Source: Candidatus Aphodovivens excrementavium (GTDB lineage Bacteria; Actinomycetota; Coriobacteriia; Coriobacteriales; Eggerthellaceae). From it: a DNA stretch of 64,000 nucleotides. The notes under the pieces were generated by a model. The model did not search any database. It was not told the origin of the DNA and worked only from the letters and a program-made list of their open reading frames with translations. This document shows positions 54,386 through 62,804 of the stretch, piece after piece. Position numbers and translations under genes: made by a program. Position 1 is the first letter of the stretch. Each line of letters begins with the position of its first letter. The stretch is taken from positions 1-64,000 of the forward strand of contig DVKR01000040.1 of NCBI GenBank assembly GCA_018715935.1. Direction: 5' to 3'.

Positions 54386-55126
54386 TCACTTTGACGGCGC
54401 TTTCACGAGGCCGCCTTCGTAGGCGCAGATAACCAACCCGGCACGATCATGCGCATCAAGCTTTTGCATGATGCGCGCCACATGCGTTTTCACCGTCGCG
54501 GGCGATATTACCAGATGCGCAGCAATTTCCTCGTTGCTCAGCCCACGCGCTACCAACAGCAAGATCTCGCGCTCGCGATCGGTAAGCGACGTGAGGGCGT
54601 TGTTAGCCACCGGACGCTGATAGGGACGCGATGCCACGAAGGTTTCCACCAACCGGCGCATGATGGAAGGCTGGATAAGAGCATCTCCCGCCGCAACCAC
54701 CCGCAACGCATCTACGATATCGTCAGGTTCGGCGTCTTTCAAAAGGAATCCGCTTGCGCCTGCCGCAAGCGCGTCGTAGACATATTCATCGAGGTCGAAT
54801 GTGGTAAGGATGAGCACGTGAGTGTTGGCGAGCTTGGGGTTTGCCTTGATGTCGCGTGTGGCCGCAATGCCGTTGAGGCGCGGCATTCGAATATCCATCA
54901 GCACTACATCAGGAGCAAGGCGCTGGGCGAGTTCTACCGCCTCAAGCCCATCGCGAGCCTCGCCCACTACGTCGATGCCGTCATAAGAGAGCAGAATGAG
55001 CCGAAATCCGCTGCGCACGAGGTCTTGATCGTCCGCAATGAGCACGCGAAGGGGTTTGGCGCGTCCTTCCACAGATGGATTGGAAAATACATCCGCCCTC
55101 GGAGACGCGTTCGTTTCATTCAGCAT
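54386..55126 (-). CDS. NarL-family response regulator
   Basis: A 246-aa two-domain regulator. Receiver domain about 27-145 with acidic pocket ADDQD (31-35), phosphoacceptor Asp78 in VVLMDIRMP, and the conserved Lys in GFLLKDAEP near 130; LuxR-type HTH about 180-240 (LTDREREILLLVARGLSNEE, VISPATVKTHVARIMQKL). ATG 55126 overlaps the last codons of the histidine kinase gene by 11 bases, so the pair is translationally coupled; AGAAGGGGG inside the kinase gene serves as ribosome site. Its targets are not in evidence. Confidence 0.93.
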   Translation of the reverse strand: MLNETNASPRADVFSNPSVEGRAKPLRVLIADDQDLVRSGFRLILLSYDGIDVVGEARDGLEAVELAQRLAPDVVLMDIRMPRLNGIAATRDIKANPKLANTHVLILTTFDLDEYVYDALAAGASGFLLKDAEPDDIVDALRVVAAGDALIQPSIMRRLVETFVASRPYQRPVANNALTSLTDREREILLLVARGLSNEEIAAHLVISPATVKTHVARIMQKLDAHDRAGLVICAYEGGLVKAPSK

Positions 55127-56471
55127 AGTTGCCCCCTTCTTTCCGAACGGTCTGTTCCTGAGCATCTATTGCGCTTTGCATGCGCTGCTCTTCTCGGGCT
55201 CTTTCTTCCTCTTGAGCGCGAGCTGCGGCGAGCGGTATACGCGCGCGCACCACAAAGCCGCCTTCGAATGCCTTTGCAGGGTCGGCGCCCGCCTCTAGCG
55301 TTCCTCCCAGTAGCCGAGCGCGTTCCGCCATGCCGGCAATGCCGTTGCCCGAGCCATCTTGCGCATGCGGCAGCGCGGCGTTCCCCAAGACAACATCGCA
55401 TCCGCTGCCGTTGTCGGCAACCGTCAGGTATGCCGAGCCGTTTGCGAGCGCCAGCCGAATAACGGCGCGTGTTGCCTGAGCATGTTTAACTATGTTGGTG
55501 GCCGCCTCCCGCGCGATGGCAAACAGAGCCAGATCCACATGGGCAGGCACGGCGCCTCGCTCGTAGCCAACGGCATCTAGACGACACGCCACGCCCGCGT
55601 CTTCCAAATAGTGCACGAGATCGGAAAGTCGGTCGGTTCCTTCTGTCGGCGCGACTTCCGCCGGGTCGTCGCCGTGGCGCAGAACGCCTATCATGCTGCG
55701 AATATCGTCCAGTGCGCTTTTGGCCGTTGAGCGCGCCGCCTCGATGGCCTCCTTTGCCGCTGCCGGGTCGCGGTCTAGCAAACGCTCCGCCGCAGCCGTT
55801 TGGATGCTCACCGCCGATAGCGAGTGCGCGGTGATGTCGTGTACCTCGCGCGCAATACGCACGCGCTCTTCTTCCACGCGTCGAGCCGCTTCTTCCTCAC
55901 GCGTGCGCTCCGCTTCCGCCGCGCGCTCTTCGGTAGCCCTCACGTAGGCTTGATGCGTCTTGAACCCGTAGCCGGCAGCAGCTGCCGCAACAACGAGGCC
56001 GATGTTTTGCACCTGAAGGAAAAACGCCAGGCTCGGGGTTGCGGAAGACCCCGAAAACAGGAGCAAACCCCCTATCGCAAGCAGCGCCGCTGCCGCCGCC
56101 TCGGCTATTGTCCGTTGCGCCGCAACCGTGAACAGGGCAATCAGAAGCCCGATGGGCGAAAGCCCAAGCGACGCGTAGAGGCTCTGCAACGAGCAATGGA
56201 GCACCAGCACCACCGCAAACACCAGCCACGGGGCCACACGGCGCAGCACTAAGGGAAGCGTCGTAAGGGCCAGAGCAACGAACACCCCGAACTCGGGGAC
56301 GACGTTCACCAGTCCCAGATACTGCCGTAGCGCTAGGTCGGGAAAAACGATAGACGACACCGTGAGCATCAGCTGCACGCACGCAACGACGAACGCCGCC
56401 GCGGCAATGGCAACATCGATAGCCCAGTCTTTGGCCTTCATGCTCTGCAGTCTGTCGAGAATGTCGTCCAT
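55116..56471 (-). CDS. Sensor histidine kinase (HisKA_3 type)
   Basis: A 451-aa kinase with four or five membrane helices (about 18-160), a charged helix rich in Glu/Arg, then the HisKA_3 dimerisation block VRIAREVHDITAHSLSAVSI with the phosphorylated His near 210, and an HATPase_c domain (EAATNIVKHAQ N-box near 325, GNGIAGMAERARLLGG G-box near 385). This is the NarX/LiaS/DesK-like class paired with NarL-type regulators. The start at 56471 (MDDILDRLQS) has no visible ribosome site, but a TATACC box ends eight bases before it, so the mRNA may be leaderless. The signal is unknown; no extracellular sensor domain is present. Confidence 0.9.
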   Translation of the reverse strand: MDDILDRLQSMKAKDWAIDVAIAAAAFVVACVQLMLTVSSIVFPDLALRQYLGLVNVVPEFGVFVALALTTLPLVLRRVAPWLVFAVVLVLHCSLQSLYASLGLSPIGLLIALFTVAAQRTIAEAAAAALLAIGGLLLFSGSSATPSLAFFLQVQNIGLVVAAAAAGYGFKTHQAYVRATEERAAEAERTREEEAARRVEEERVRIAREVHDITAHSLSAVSIQTAAAERLLDRDPAAAKEAIEAARSTAKSALDDIRSMIGVLRHGDDPAEVAPTEGTDRLSDLVHYLEDAGVACRLDAVGYERGAVPAHVDLALFAIAREAATNIVKHAQATRAVIRLALANGSAYLTVADNGSGCDVVLGNAALPHAQDGSGNGIAGMAERARLLGGTLEAGADPAKAFEGGFVVRARIPLAAARAQEEERAREEQRMQSAIDAQEQTVRKEGGNYAE

Positions 56472-56560
56472 ACGACAATGGTATACGAAATGACACCCGA
56501 TTAACCATACATCAGGTACGGTATCTTGCCTCCTACCGGTGACGGCTTCTATGCACGCCG

Positions 56561-56628
56561 CGCTGCCGAACGCGGGCTTAACTTGGTTTCCGCACGCTGC
56601 CGAGCGCGAGCTTAGCCTGGTGCCCGCA
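56561..56628. repeat. 34-bp tandem repeats in nadE 3' flank
   Basis: Two 34-bp units (56561-56594 and 56595-56628) begin CGCTGCCGAACGCGGGCTTA and CGCTGCCGAGCGCGAGCTTA and agree at about 28 positions; a partial third starts at 56629. The array lies 35 bases beyond the nadE stop. Confidence 0.72.
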
Positions 56629-56662
56629 CCCTGCGGCAAGGTGGTCGAGCCGCCACTGTAGC

Positions 56663-57484
56663 TTACAATTCGTAGAAGGGGGCAACGGGATAGGGAGGCT
56701 CAAGGGAGCGCTTGAACTCGTAGGAACGAACGCGGCGCAGAACGTCGTTCACTAACGCAAGGTCGTGGCCGCACGCTGCAATATGCTCCGGCGACTCCCC
56801 TCGCTCAAAATGGGCAAGAAGGATCTCGTCTAGCTCGGCATATTCGATACCCATGCTGCGCTCGTCTTGCTGGCCAGGCGCTAGCTCGGCGCTTGGGGGC
56901 TTCACCAACACATGTTGCGGGATGGGCGGAATTTCTCCGCTGCATACCGCCTGCGCGTTGCGCCACTCCGAAAGGGCGTAGACGTCGGTCTTGTAGAGTC
57001 CGCCAAGCGGGGCAAACGCTCCGGCGGTGTCTCCGTACAAGGTAGAGTAGCCCATCATCGCTTCGCTTTTGTTGCCCGTGTTCACCAGCATCCAGCCGTG
57101 CGCGTTGGAAAGCGCCATCAGGCACACCATGCGACAACGTGCCTGCGTGTTTTCCGAAGCAAGCCCCGCCAACTCCCCTCCGCACGCCTGTGCCAGCACC
57201 GAGGCAAACGCCTGGTAGGGCTCGGAAATAGAGATTGTTTCCGTTCGGACGCCCAGGTTTGCGGCAAGGTCTTGCGCGTCGGTAATGGAGTGATCGGTGG
57301 AGTACGGCCCAGGCAGCAGCACCCCATGCACGCGCGAAGCGCCGAAGGCGTCTGCGCACATCACGGCAACCAGGCTTGAGTCGATGCCGCCGGACAGGCC
57401 TATCAGCACATCAGAAAAACCCGCATTCTGCACGTAGTCTTTTAGCGCCGCAACGCACGTTTCGTATTTTTGCGCCGAATCCAT
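56663..57484 (-). CDS. nadE: NH3-dependent NAD+ synthetase
   Basis: A 273-aa ATP-pyrophosphatase enzyme that amidates nicotinic acid adenine dinucleotide to NAD+. IGLSGGIDSSLVAVMCAD near 28-45 is the P-loop; VLLPGPYSTDHS near 56, NTGNKSEAMMGYSTLYGDTA near 140-160 and the C-terminal FKRSLEPPYPVAPFYEL are as expected. No N-terminal glutaminase domain, so free ammonia is the donor. AAGGAG precedes ATG. Confidence 0.93.
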   Translation of the reverse strand: MDSAQKYETCVAALKDYVQNAGFSDVLIGLSGGIDSSLVAVMCADAFGASRVHGVLLPGPYSTDHSITDAQDLAANLGVRTETISISEPYQAFASVLAQACGGELAGLASENTQARCRMVCLMALSNAHGWMLVNTGNKSEAMMGYSTLYGDTAGAFAPLGGLYKTDVYALSEWRNAQAVCSGEIPPIPQHVLVKPPSAELAPGQQDERSMGIEYAELDEILLAHFERGESPEHIAACGHDLALVNDVLRRVRSYEFKRSLEPPYPVAPFYEL

Positions 57485-57548
57485 AGCTCACTCCTTCAGA
57501 CTTGGAAGCAGTGTATCCCGTAAGTGTTTCTTCGTCGTTACTGGGAAG

Positions 57549-58202
57549 TTACTGAATGGCGCGGATCTTGTCTGCCAGCCACGTTGCCCACTCCTCAACT
57601 CCGTCGCCTTTTGTGGCGGCGATGGAGAAAATGGGAGCCGTGGGGTTGAGCTGCTTAACCGACGACTCGAAGGCTTCGCGATCGAAATTGAACACCGGCA
57701 GCGTATCCACTTTATTCAAGATGACTGCCTGCGCTGCTTGGAATACTCCCGGATACTTTAGCGGCTTGTCGTCGCCTTCCGGCACCGACAGAATCATGAC
57801 CTTTACGTTTTCGCCAAGATCGAAATCGGTGGGACACACCAAGTTGCCCACGTTTTCGATGATGATGAGGTCCAGCCGTTCGAGGTCGAGCACATCCACC
57901 GCGCGCTTGATCATAGCGCTTTCCAGATGGCAGGCGCCGCCGGTGTTGATCTGCACTGCCGCCGTTCCTTGCGCCTTGATTTTTTCCGCGTCGACGCTGC
58001 TTGCAATGTCGCCTTCAATAACGGCGATGTTGAATTCGTCGCGCAGTGCGTCGATGGTGGCAAGGATAGTTGAGGTCTTGCCCGAACCGGGGCTTGCCAG
58101 CAGGTCGACCACATACACGTGGTTGGCGGCGAAGCGGTCGCGCAGCTCGGCCGCAATAGAGTCGTTCTTTTGCAGAATGGGCTGCTTCATGTCTATCTTC
58201 AT
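57549..58202 (-). CDS. hypB: Hydrogenase nickel-incorporation GTPase HypB
   Basis: A 217-aa GTPase that helps insert nickel into [NiFe] hydrogenase. P-loop SPGSGKTS (37-44), the switch EGDIASSVDAEKIK near 68, the nickel/zinc-binding GGACHLESAM near 90-99, IENVGNLVCP near 117, and the guanine motif NKVDTLPVFN near 161-170 are intact. It has no His-rich N-terminal store. AAAGGACGAGC precedes ATG. hypA lies 119 bases upstream in the same direction. No hydrogenase structural genes are in the window. Confidence 0.93.
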   Translation of the reverse strand: MKIDMKQPILQKNDSIAAELRDRFAANHVYVVDLLASPGSGKTSTILATIDALRDEFNIAVIEGDIASSVDAEKIKAQGTAAVQINTGGACHLESAMIKRAVDVLDLERLDLIIIENVGNLVCPTDFDLGENVKVMILSVPEGDDKPLKYPGVFQAAQAVILNKVDTLPVFNFDREAFESSVKQLNPTAPIFSIAATKGDGVEEWATWLADKIRAIQ

Positions 58203-58321
58203 GCTCGTCCTTTCAACAAGACGTACGGTACCGGGTTGTTATGTCGGCGCGCCAAGACGGCCAAAGACGGGGCGCGTTCCAAAGAGACACGTCGCATGGC
58301 ATGTGGGCACGCTCGTTGCCG

Positions 58322-58675
58322 TCAGTCGGGAATGTCCACCTCGATGGAGTCTATCTGGAGCTCGCGTCCCGCAAGAAGCTCATTTGCGAAGTTGTCGCAT
58401 TCCGGGCAAAACATGTGGAATCGGTCGTGCTCATATACCGCCCCGCACTCCAAACAGCGGCTTTTTGGCTTGATCATGTTGATCACAAGTTCGGCACCTT
58501 CCATGAGCGGCTCGTTTTCCGATAGCGCCTCGAATGCAAACACCAGCGCATCTTCGATGCATTCTGTCATCTCCCCCACGGAGAGAGTGACTTTCAGCAC
58601 CTTGTCGGCGCCGGCCTCTTGAGCCGACTTGGTAACAGCATCCATCACGCCCGTCATGATGCCCAGTTCATGCAT
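58322..58675 (-). CDS. hypA: Hydrogenase nickel metallochaperone HypA
   Basis: A 117-aa protein. MHELGIM gives the nickel-binding N-terminal His2; two zinc cysteine pairs are seen at CLECGAVYEHDRFHMFCPEC (near 76-95). It passes nickel to the hydrogenase precursor together with HypB. GGGAGGAACAGC precedes ATG. Confidence 0.94.
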   Translation of the reverse strand: MHELGIMTGVMDAVTKSAQEAGADKVLKVTLSVGEMTECIEDALVFAFEALSENEPLMEGAELVINMIKPKSRCLECGAVYEHDRFHMFCPECDNFANELLAGRELQIDSIEVDIPD

Positions 58676-58846
58676 GCTGTTCCTCCCTTCTGTTCCGCTT
58701 CATAATAAAGCAAGGGCCGCATACCGCGTCGCGCGAACAGGCGACTGGCACACGGCGCTTAGAAGCGGCAAGCCAAGCCGAAGCGTGCCAAGAAGACGCA
58801 CCTCATGGCGCGCCCTTGACACGCTTACGCTGCGGGGCGCAGCCGG

Positions 58847-59053
58847 CTAGAGAATCTTGGCTTCGTAGTCTTGGTCAACAACTGCCTGCACTAAAACGTC
58901 ATCTGCGACATCGGCGGAAAGCCTTACCGTCGCCTTCTTGCCGTCCAAATCGACAATGGCCTCCTCTACGCCATCGAGCGCCTCAAGCGTTTTCTTAACG
59001 CGCGCGACGCAGTGCTGGCACATCATTCCTTCAACGTGCAGGGTCTTCTCCAT
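58847..59053 (-). other. Possible internal CopZ start within copA
   Basis: ATG 59053 is in frame with copA, preceded by AAAAGGAG with a six-base gap. It would give a 68-aa protein matching a free CopZ copper chaperone. This may be a real second start, or a leftover from fusion of copA and copZ after loss of a stop codon. Confidence 0.4.
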
Positions 59054-61555
59054 CACAATCTCCTTTTCTGTAGACTCCATTTCTTTCTTTCTATTCAATT
59101 CAGCCAGATGATCCCCTTCTGGCCTTATTGACCCCCGATCCCCCTGATCGGCCAATTCAACAACCGCAACACCGTGCACGGCTGCGTTGCTCCCTCCGTC
59201 GCTTGGAATAACGGTCAGGGGTTGCGGCCTCCACGTGCGCAAGCGCAACGCGTTGCTTACCACGCACACTGAACTCAGGGACATTGCCGCCGCTGCAATC
59301 ATCGGATTGAGGTTAAACCCAATTCCCGAAAGCACGCCGGCCGCAACGGGTATACAAATAGCGTTATAGAACAGCGCCCAGAACAGGTTTTGCTTGATAT
59401 TGCGCATTGTGGCGCGAGAAAGGCCGATAGCCGCTGGAACGTCGGCAAGGTCGCTGTGCATCAACACGACGTCTGCGCTTTCAATGGCGATATCGGTACC
59501 TGCACCTATAGCAATTCCCACATCCGCGCGCGCCAGCGCAGGAGCGTCGTTGATGCCGTCTCCCACCATTGCCACGCGGCCATGTTGCGCAAGCTCGCGA
59601 ATGACCTGCTCTTTCCCTTCCGGTTTTACTCCGGCAATCACGCACCCGACGCCCACCTGCTTCTGGATAGCGGCTGCTGTACGCTCGTTGTCGCCCGTGA
59701 GCATGACGGTATTCACCCCCATCTGCTCAAGACGGGCAATGGCAGCCGCACTCGTGGGCTTCACCACGTCAGCAACGGCAATCACTCCAGCCAGCTTGCC
59801 CGCCCTTGCGAAATAGAGCACGGTCTTCCCTTCGTCGGCAAGCCGCTCGGCCCGCTGCGTTACCGAAGAAATATCCACTCCGTTTTCCGCCATCAGGCGC
59901 GCATTGCCGGCCATGCATTTCTCTCCCGCGTATGCGCCCGACACTCCCCCTCCGGGAATTTGCTGAAAACCCTCCACCGCAGAAGCCTTTGCGTCCTGGC
60001 TCTGCACGCCGCATTCGCGCGCATAGGCAACAACTGCCTGCGCCAAGGGATGCTCGCTTTTCTGCTCCAGGGCTAAAGCGAGCGCCACCAGATTCTCATA
60101 CGCTCCTCCCACACAAATCACATCGGTGACCTGCGGCTCTCCTTTTGTGATGGTGCCAGTCTTATCAAGCACGACCGTCTTGACCGCACATGCAGTTTCC
60201 AGAGCCTCTGCGGATTTGACTAATATGCCGCTGGTGGCTCCGCGGCCTGTTCCCACCATGATGGCCGTGGGCGTAGCCAGGCCAAGCGCGCACGGGCAGC
60301 TGATAACCAGCACGCTAATAGCATGCGACACCGCATCCGCAATAGTTCCGCCAGCAAGCAGCCACACGACAAACGTCACCAGCGCAATGCCGATAACCAC
60401 GGGCACAAAGACGCCTGAGATCTTGTCTGCCATTTTCTCGATAGGGGCCTTCGAACTTGTTGCCTCGTCCACCAAGCGAATAATGCCCGCCAGGGTAGTA
60501 TCGGCGCCCACGCGTTGTGCCCGCATGGCGAACCAGCCGGTGCGGTTGATGGTGGCGCCGGTTACTTCGTCCCCCGCTGTTTTTTCCACGGGAATGCTTT
60601 CCCCGGTGATGACCGACTCATCCACTGTGCCCGAACCTTCGACAACCACGCCATCAACCGGCACGCCCTCGCCCGCCTTCACGACAAGCACATCTCCCGG
60701 ACGCACCCGTTCGGCAGGGATTTCCTCCTCGGAGCCGTCGGGATTGCGGCGCAAGGCGGTTTTGGGAGAAAGATCCATCAGCTTGGATATAGCGTCGGTG
60801 GTTTTCCCCTTTGCGCGTGCCTCGAAATATTTCCCCAGCGTAATAAGGGTAAGGATCATCGCTGCCGACTCAAAGTACAAGTCCATGGCCGCCGTATGGG
60901 CCGAGGCGGAATCCCCTGCACCCAACGCCGCACCGATGCGATACAGTGCCGCGATGCCATACACCGTTGAAGCGGTCGAGCCAAGCGCAATGAGCGAGTC
61001 CATGTTTGGCCCGCCGTGGAACAACGTGGTAAAGCCCACGCGAAAGAATTTGAAGTTTACGAAGATAACGGGGAGCAACAGCAAAAACTGCGTGAGCGCA
61101 AACACCATCACGTTCTCGCTACCCAGGAAAACGGAGGGCAGCGGCCAGCCGAACATGTGCCCCATAGACAAGTAGAACAAGGGGATGGTGAAGACGAACG
61201 ACACGACAAGGCGCGTGCGCACCTGCCTAGCTTCTTTGGCAGCCGCTTCTTGCCGCGCGTTTCCAAAGCTTGCTGGCGCCATTCCGATTGGCGCGGGCTC
61301 CACCAAAGAGCCCGATGCAGAAGCGCCGCCCGCCAACCCCGCGTCAAGACGCGGCGTTGCCCCGTAACCGGCCTTTTCAACCGCCGCGCAGATAGCTGAT
61401 AGCGTGTCGGGGTTGCCGTCGTATTCCACTTCCATCGAATTCTTGAGCAGGTTAACCGTTGCCTGCTGAACCCCGTCTACTTTGTTTGACGCCTTTTCCA
61501 CCCGCGCCGAGCACGCTGCACAGGTCATGCCCGTCACGTCAAAAGTCTGCTTCAT
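58847..61555 (-). CDS. copA: Copper-exporting P1B-type ATPase with C-terminal CopZ domain
   Basis: A 902-aa Cu+ pump. N-terminal heavy-metal domain (GMTCAACSARV, C12/C15), eight membrane segments, actuator TGES near 317, channel CPC (SCPCALGLATP near 418), phosphorylation DKTGT near 461 and GDGINDAPAL near 665. After the last helices a 70-residue hydrophilic linker joins a second, complete metal-binding domain (residues 835-902: MEKTLHVEGMMCQHCVARVK) like a free CopZ chaperone. AAAGGAG stands six bases before codon 835, so that domain may also be made separately. csoR lies 11 bases upstream, giving an operon regulated by copper. Confidence 0.93.
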   Translation of the reverse strand: MKQTFDVTGMTCAACSARVEKASNKVDGVQQATVNLLKNSMEVEYDGNPDTLSAICAAVEKAGYGATPRLDAGLAGGASASGSLVEPAPIGMAPASFGNARQEAAAKEARQVRTRLVVSFVFTIPLFYLSMGHMFGWPLPSVFLGSENVMVFALTQFLLLLPVIFVNFKFFRVGFTTLFHGGPNMDSLIALGSTASTVYGIAALYRIGAALGAGDSASAHTAAMDLYFESAAMILTLITLGKYFEARAKGKTTDAISKLMDLSPKTALRRNPDGSEEEIPAERVRPGDVLVVKAGEGVPVDGVVVEGSGTVDESVITGESIPVEKTAGDEVTGATINRTGWFAMRAQRVGADTTLAGIIRLVDEATSSKAPIEKMADKISGVFVPVVIGIALVTFVVWLLAGGTIADAVSHAISVLVISCPCALGLATPTAIMVGTGRGATSGILVKSAEALETACAVKTVVLDKTGTITKGEPQVTDVICVGGAYENLVALALALEQKSEHPLAQAVVAYARECGVQSQDAKASAVEGFQQIPGGGVSGAYAGEKCMAGNARLMAENGVDISSVTQRAERLADEGKTVLYFARAGKLAGVIAVADVVKPTSAAAIARLEQMGVNTVMLTGDNERTAAAIQKQVGVGCVIAGVKPEGKEQVIRELAQHGRVAMVGDGINDAPALARADVGIAIGAGTDIAIESADVVLMHSDLADVPAAIGLSRATMRNIKQNLFWALFYNAICIPVAAGVLSGIGFNLNPMIAAAAMSLSSVCVVSNALRLRTWRPQPLTVIPSDGGSNAAVHGVAVVELADQGDRGSIRPEGDHLAELNRKKEMESTEKEIVMEKTLHVEGMMCQHCVARVKKTLEALDGVEEAIVDLDGKKATVRLSADVADDVLVQAVVDQDYEAKIL

Positions 61556-61566
61556 GATTGCACCGC

Positions 61567-61998
61567 CTAGTGAGCGAACCGTTTAATGAGCTGCATGGCT
61601 TCTTCGATTATTTCGACGTTTCCCTGCTGAACCTGCTCTACCACGCACGTTTCCAGATGGTCTTGCAGCAGCAGCGCCGACACGTTATGAATGGCGCTCT
61701 CTGCGGCGGCAAGCTGGATGAGAACGTCGCCGCAGTAGCGATTGTCGTCCAGCATGTCTTTCACTCCATTAAGTTGCCCAATGGCTCGGTTGAGGCGCTT
61801 TTGGAGATCGGCCTGGAACGCTTGCGATCGCGGCGTTTTTTTGTGGTGGCATGCACAGCTTCTGCCGCCTTCGCATGCAGGCGCGCTCATTATCTGCCCA
61901 CAGTTCTGCGCATTGGGCGCAGTTTGCTGCTGCGCATAAGAGCTCTGTGCGCACCGCTGCTTTGTTTGGGGGCTGTCTTGCAGCTTTACCTTAGTCAT
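61567..61998 (-). CDS. csoR: CsoR copper-sensing repressor
   Basis: A 143-aa member of the CsoR/RcnR (DUF156) family. Residues about 63-143 are the four-helix core: RLNRAIGQLNGVKDMLDD, then the Cu(I) ligands C in NRYCGDVLIQL and H/C in QDHLETCV. This C-H-C set is that of copper sensors rather than Ni sensors. The first 60 residues are an unusual Cys/His-rich extension (CEGGRSCACHHKK, plus C16 and C33), absent from standard 90-aa CsoR. AAGGAG precedes ATG 61998. It represses its own operon with copA through the palindrome at 62015-62031. Confidence 0.9.
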   Translation of the reverse strand: MTKVKLQDSPQTKQRCAQSSYAQQQTAPNAQNCGQIMSAPACEGGRSCACHHKKTPRSQAFQADLQKRLNRAIGQLNGVKDMLDDNRYCGDVLIQLAAAESAIHNVSALLLQDHLETCVVEQVQQGNVEIIEEAMQLIKRFAH

Positions 61999-62014
61999 GC
62001 ATTGCTCCTTTTAT

Positions 62015-62031
62015 ATACCCCCTGGGGGTAT
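62015..62031. promoter_or_regulatory. CsoR operator
   Basis: ATACCCCCTGGGGGTAT is a perfect 17-bp palindrome around a central T, the form of actinobacterial and firmicute CsoR boxes. It sits between the promoter and the csoR start. Confidence 0.88.
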
Positions 62032-62047
62032 GTTCTATACGCGATTG

Positions 62048-62075
62048 AGTATAGGACGGAGCGTTGCGATGTCAA
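62048..62075 (-). promoter_or_regulatory. csoR-copA promoter
   Basis: Minus-strand TTGACA (62070-62075), 16-bp spacer, TATACT (62048-62053): a near-consensus sigma-70 promoter, whose predicted start at about 62041 precedes the CsoR palindrome. Confidence 0.85.
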
Positions 62076-62316
62076 GTGGTTTTCTGTTTCTTTTTCGTCG
62101 GCTGCGGGCGGTGCCCGACTCGGAAAGAGCGCGATTTCAAAAGGCTCTCCGAGGGCCTGAAATAGCTGCTCGACCGGCTTCCTTAGGAACTAAAAAATTA
62201 TTTAAACTCAACTTTAACCTGCGGTTATACACTCAATACCTGGGTGGATAAAAATGTTGCGCAACTTTTTATGATTTGGTTTACTATCGTGCACCTTCCA
62301 TGATACAAGGCACTGT

Positions 62317-62601
62317 ATGCTCAACGCTATGAGCGATCAGATAGAAAAAGAATTCGGGAAGCGCGTACGCACCCTGCGCGAGCAATCAGGACTCTCCGCG
62401 CGTGAATTTGCGTTGATGGTAGGGCGCAGCAAGGCGTATATCATTCAGTTGGAAAACGGGCACCGTAATGTGTCACTCGACACCATTGAGCGCATTGCCG
62501 CCGGCCTTGATGTGAGCATTTCCGATCTGTTCAAGGGAATGGACACGCACGTTTCCATAGAGGCAAATCAAGGAACCCCCCCCCCTCGGATAAAACACTA
62601 G
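62317..62601 (+). CDS. XRE-family HTH regulator
   Basis: A 94-aa Cro/C1-type DNA-binding protein. Helix-turn-helix about residues 22-45 (LSAREFALMVGRSKAYIIQL) and the DTIERIAAGLDVSISDLF segment are typical. The rest is a short tail. CAAGG precedes ATG 62317. Upstream is AT-rich DNA with a GTTGCGCAAC palindrome at 62256-62265, a possible operator. The lower GC of 62160-62330 differs from neighbours and may reflect acquired DNA. Target genes unknown. Confidence 0.85.
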   Translation: MLNAMSDQIEKEFGKRVRTLREQSGLSAREFALMVGRSKAYIIQLENGHRNVSLDTIERIAAGLDVSISDLFKGMDTHVSIEANQGTPPPRIKH

Positions 62602-62696
62602 CACGCGGATACAAAACAAGCTGCAGCAAAGACATATATTCTTGCGTCGCCTTCGCTTCAGGTGCGACCATTCCTGCTTACACACACTAACAAGAA

Positions 62697-62724
62697 AGGC
62701 GAACCGAACTGTTCCGGCTCGCCT
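62697..62724. terminator. Hairpin between convergent genes
   Basis: AGGCGA and TCGCCT with an inner CCG/CGG pair around ACT-type loop; T-rich on both sides (TTTCTTGTT minus strand, TGTTTG plus strand). Ends the XRE gene and the MFS gene at 62805. Confidence 0.65.
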
Positions 62725-62804
62725 TGTTTGTAGGCAAAGACAGCTTTGCGATATCGCATCACGAACGCCCTTATAATTCCGCCTCGCTGCGGTTAAGGAA
62801 ACGC

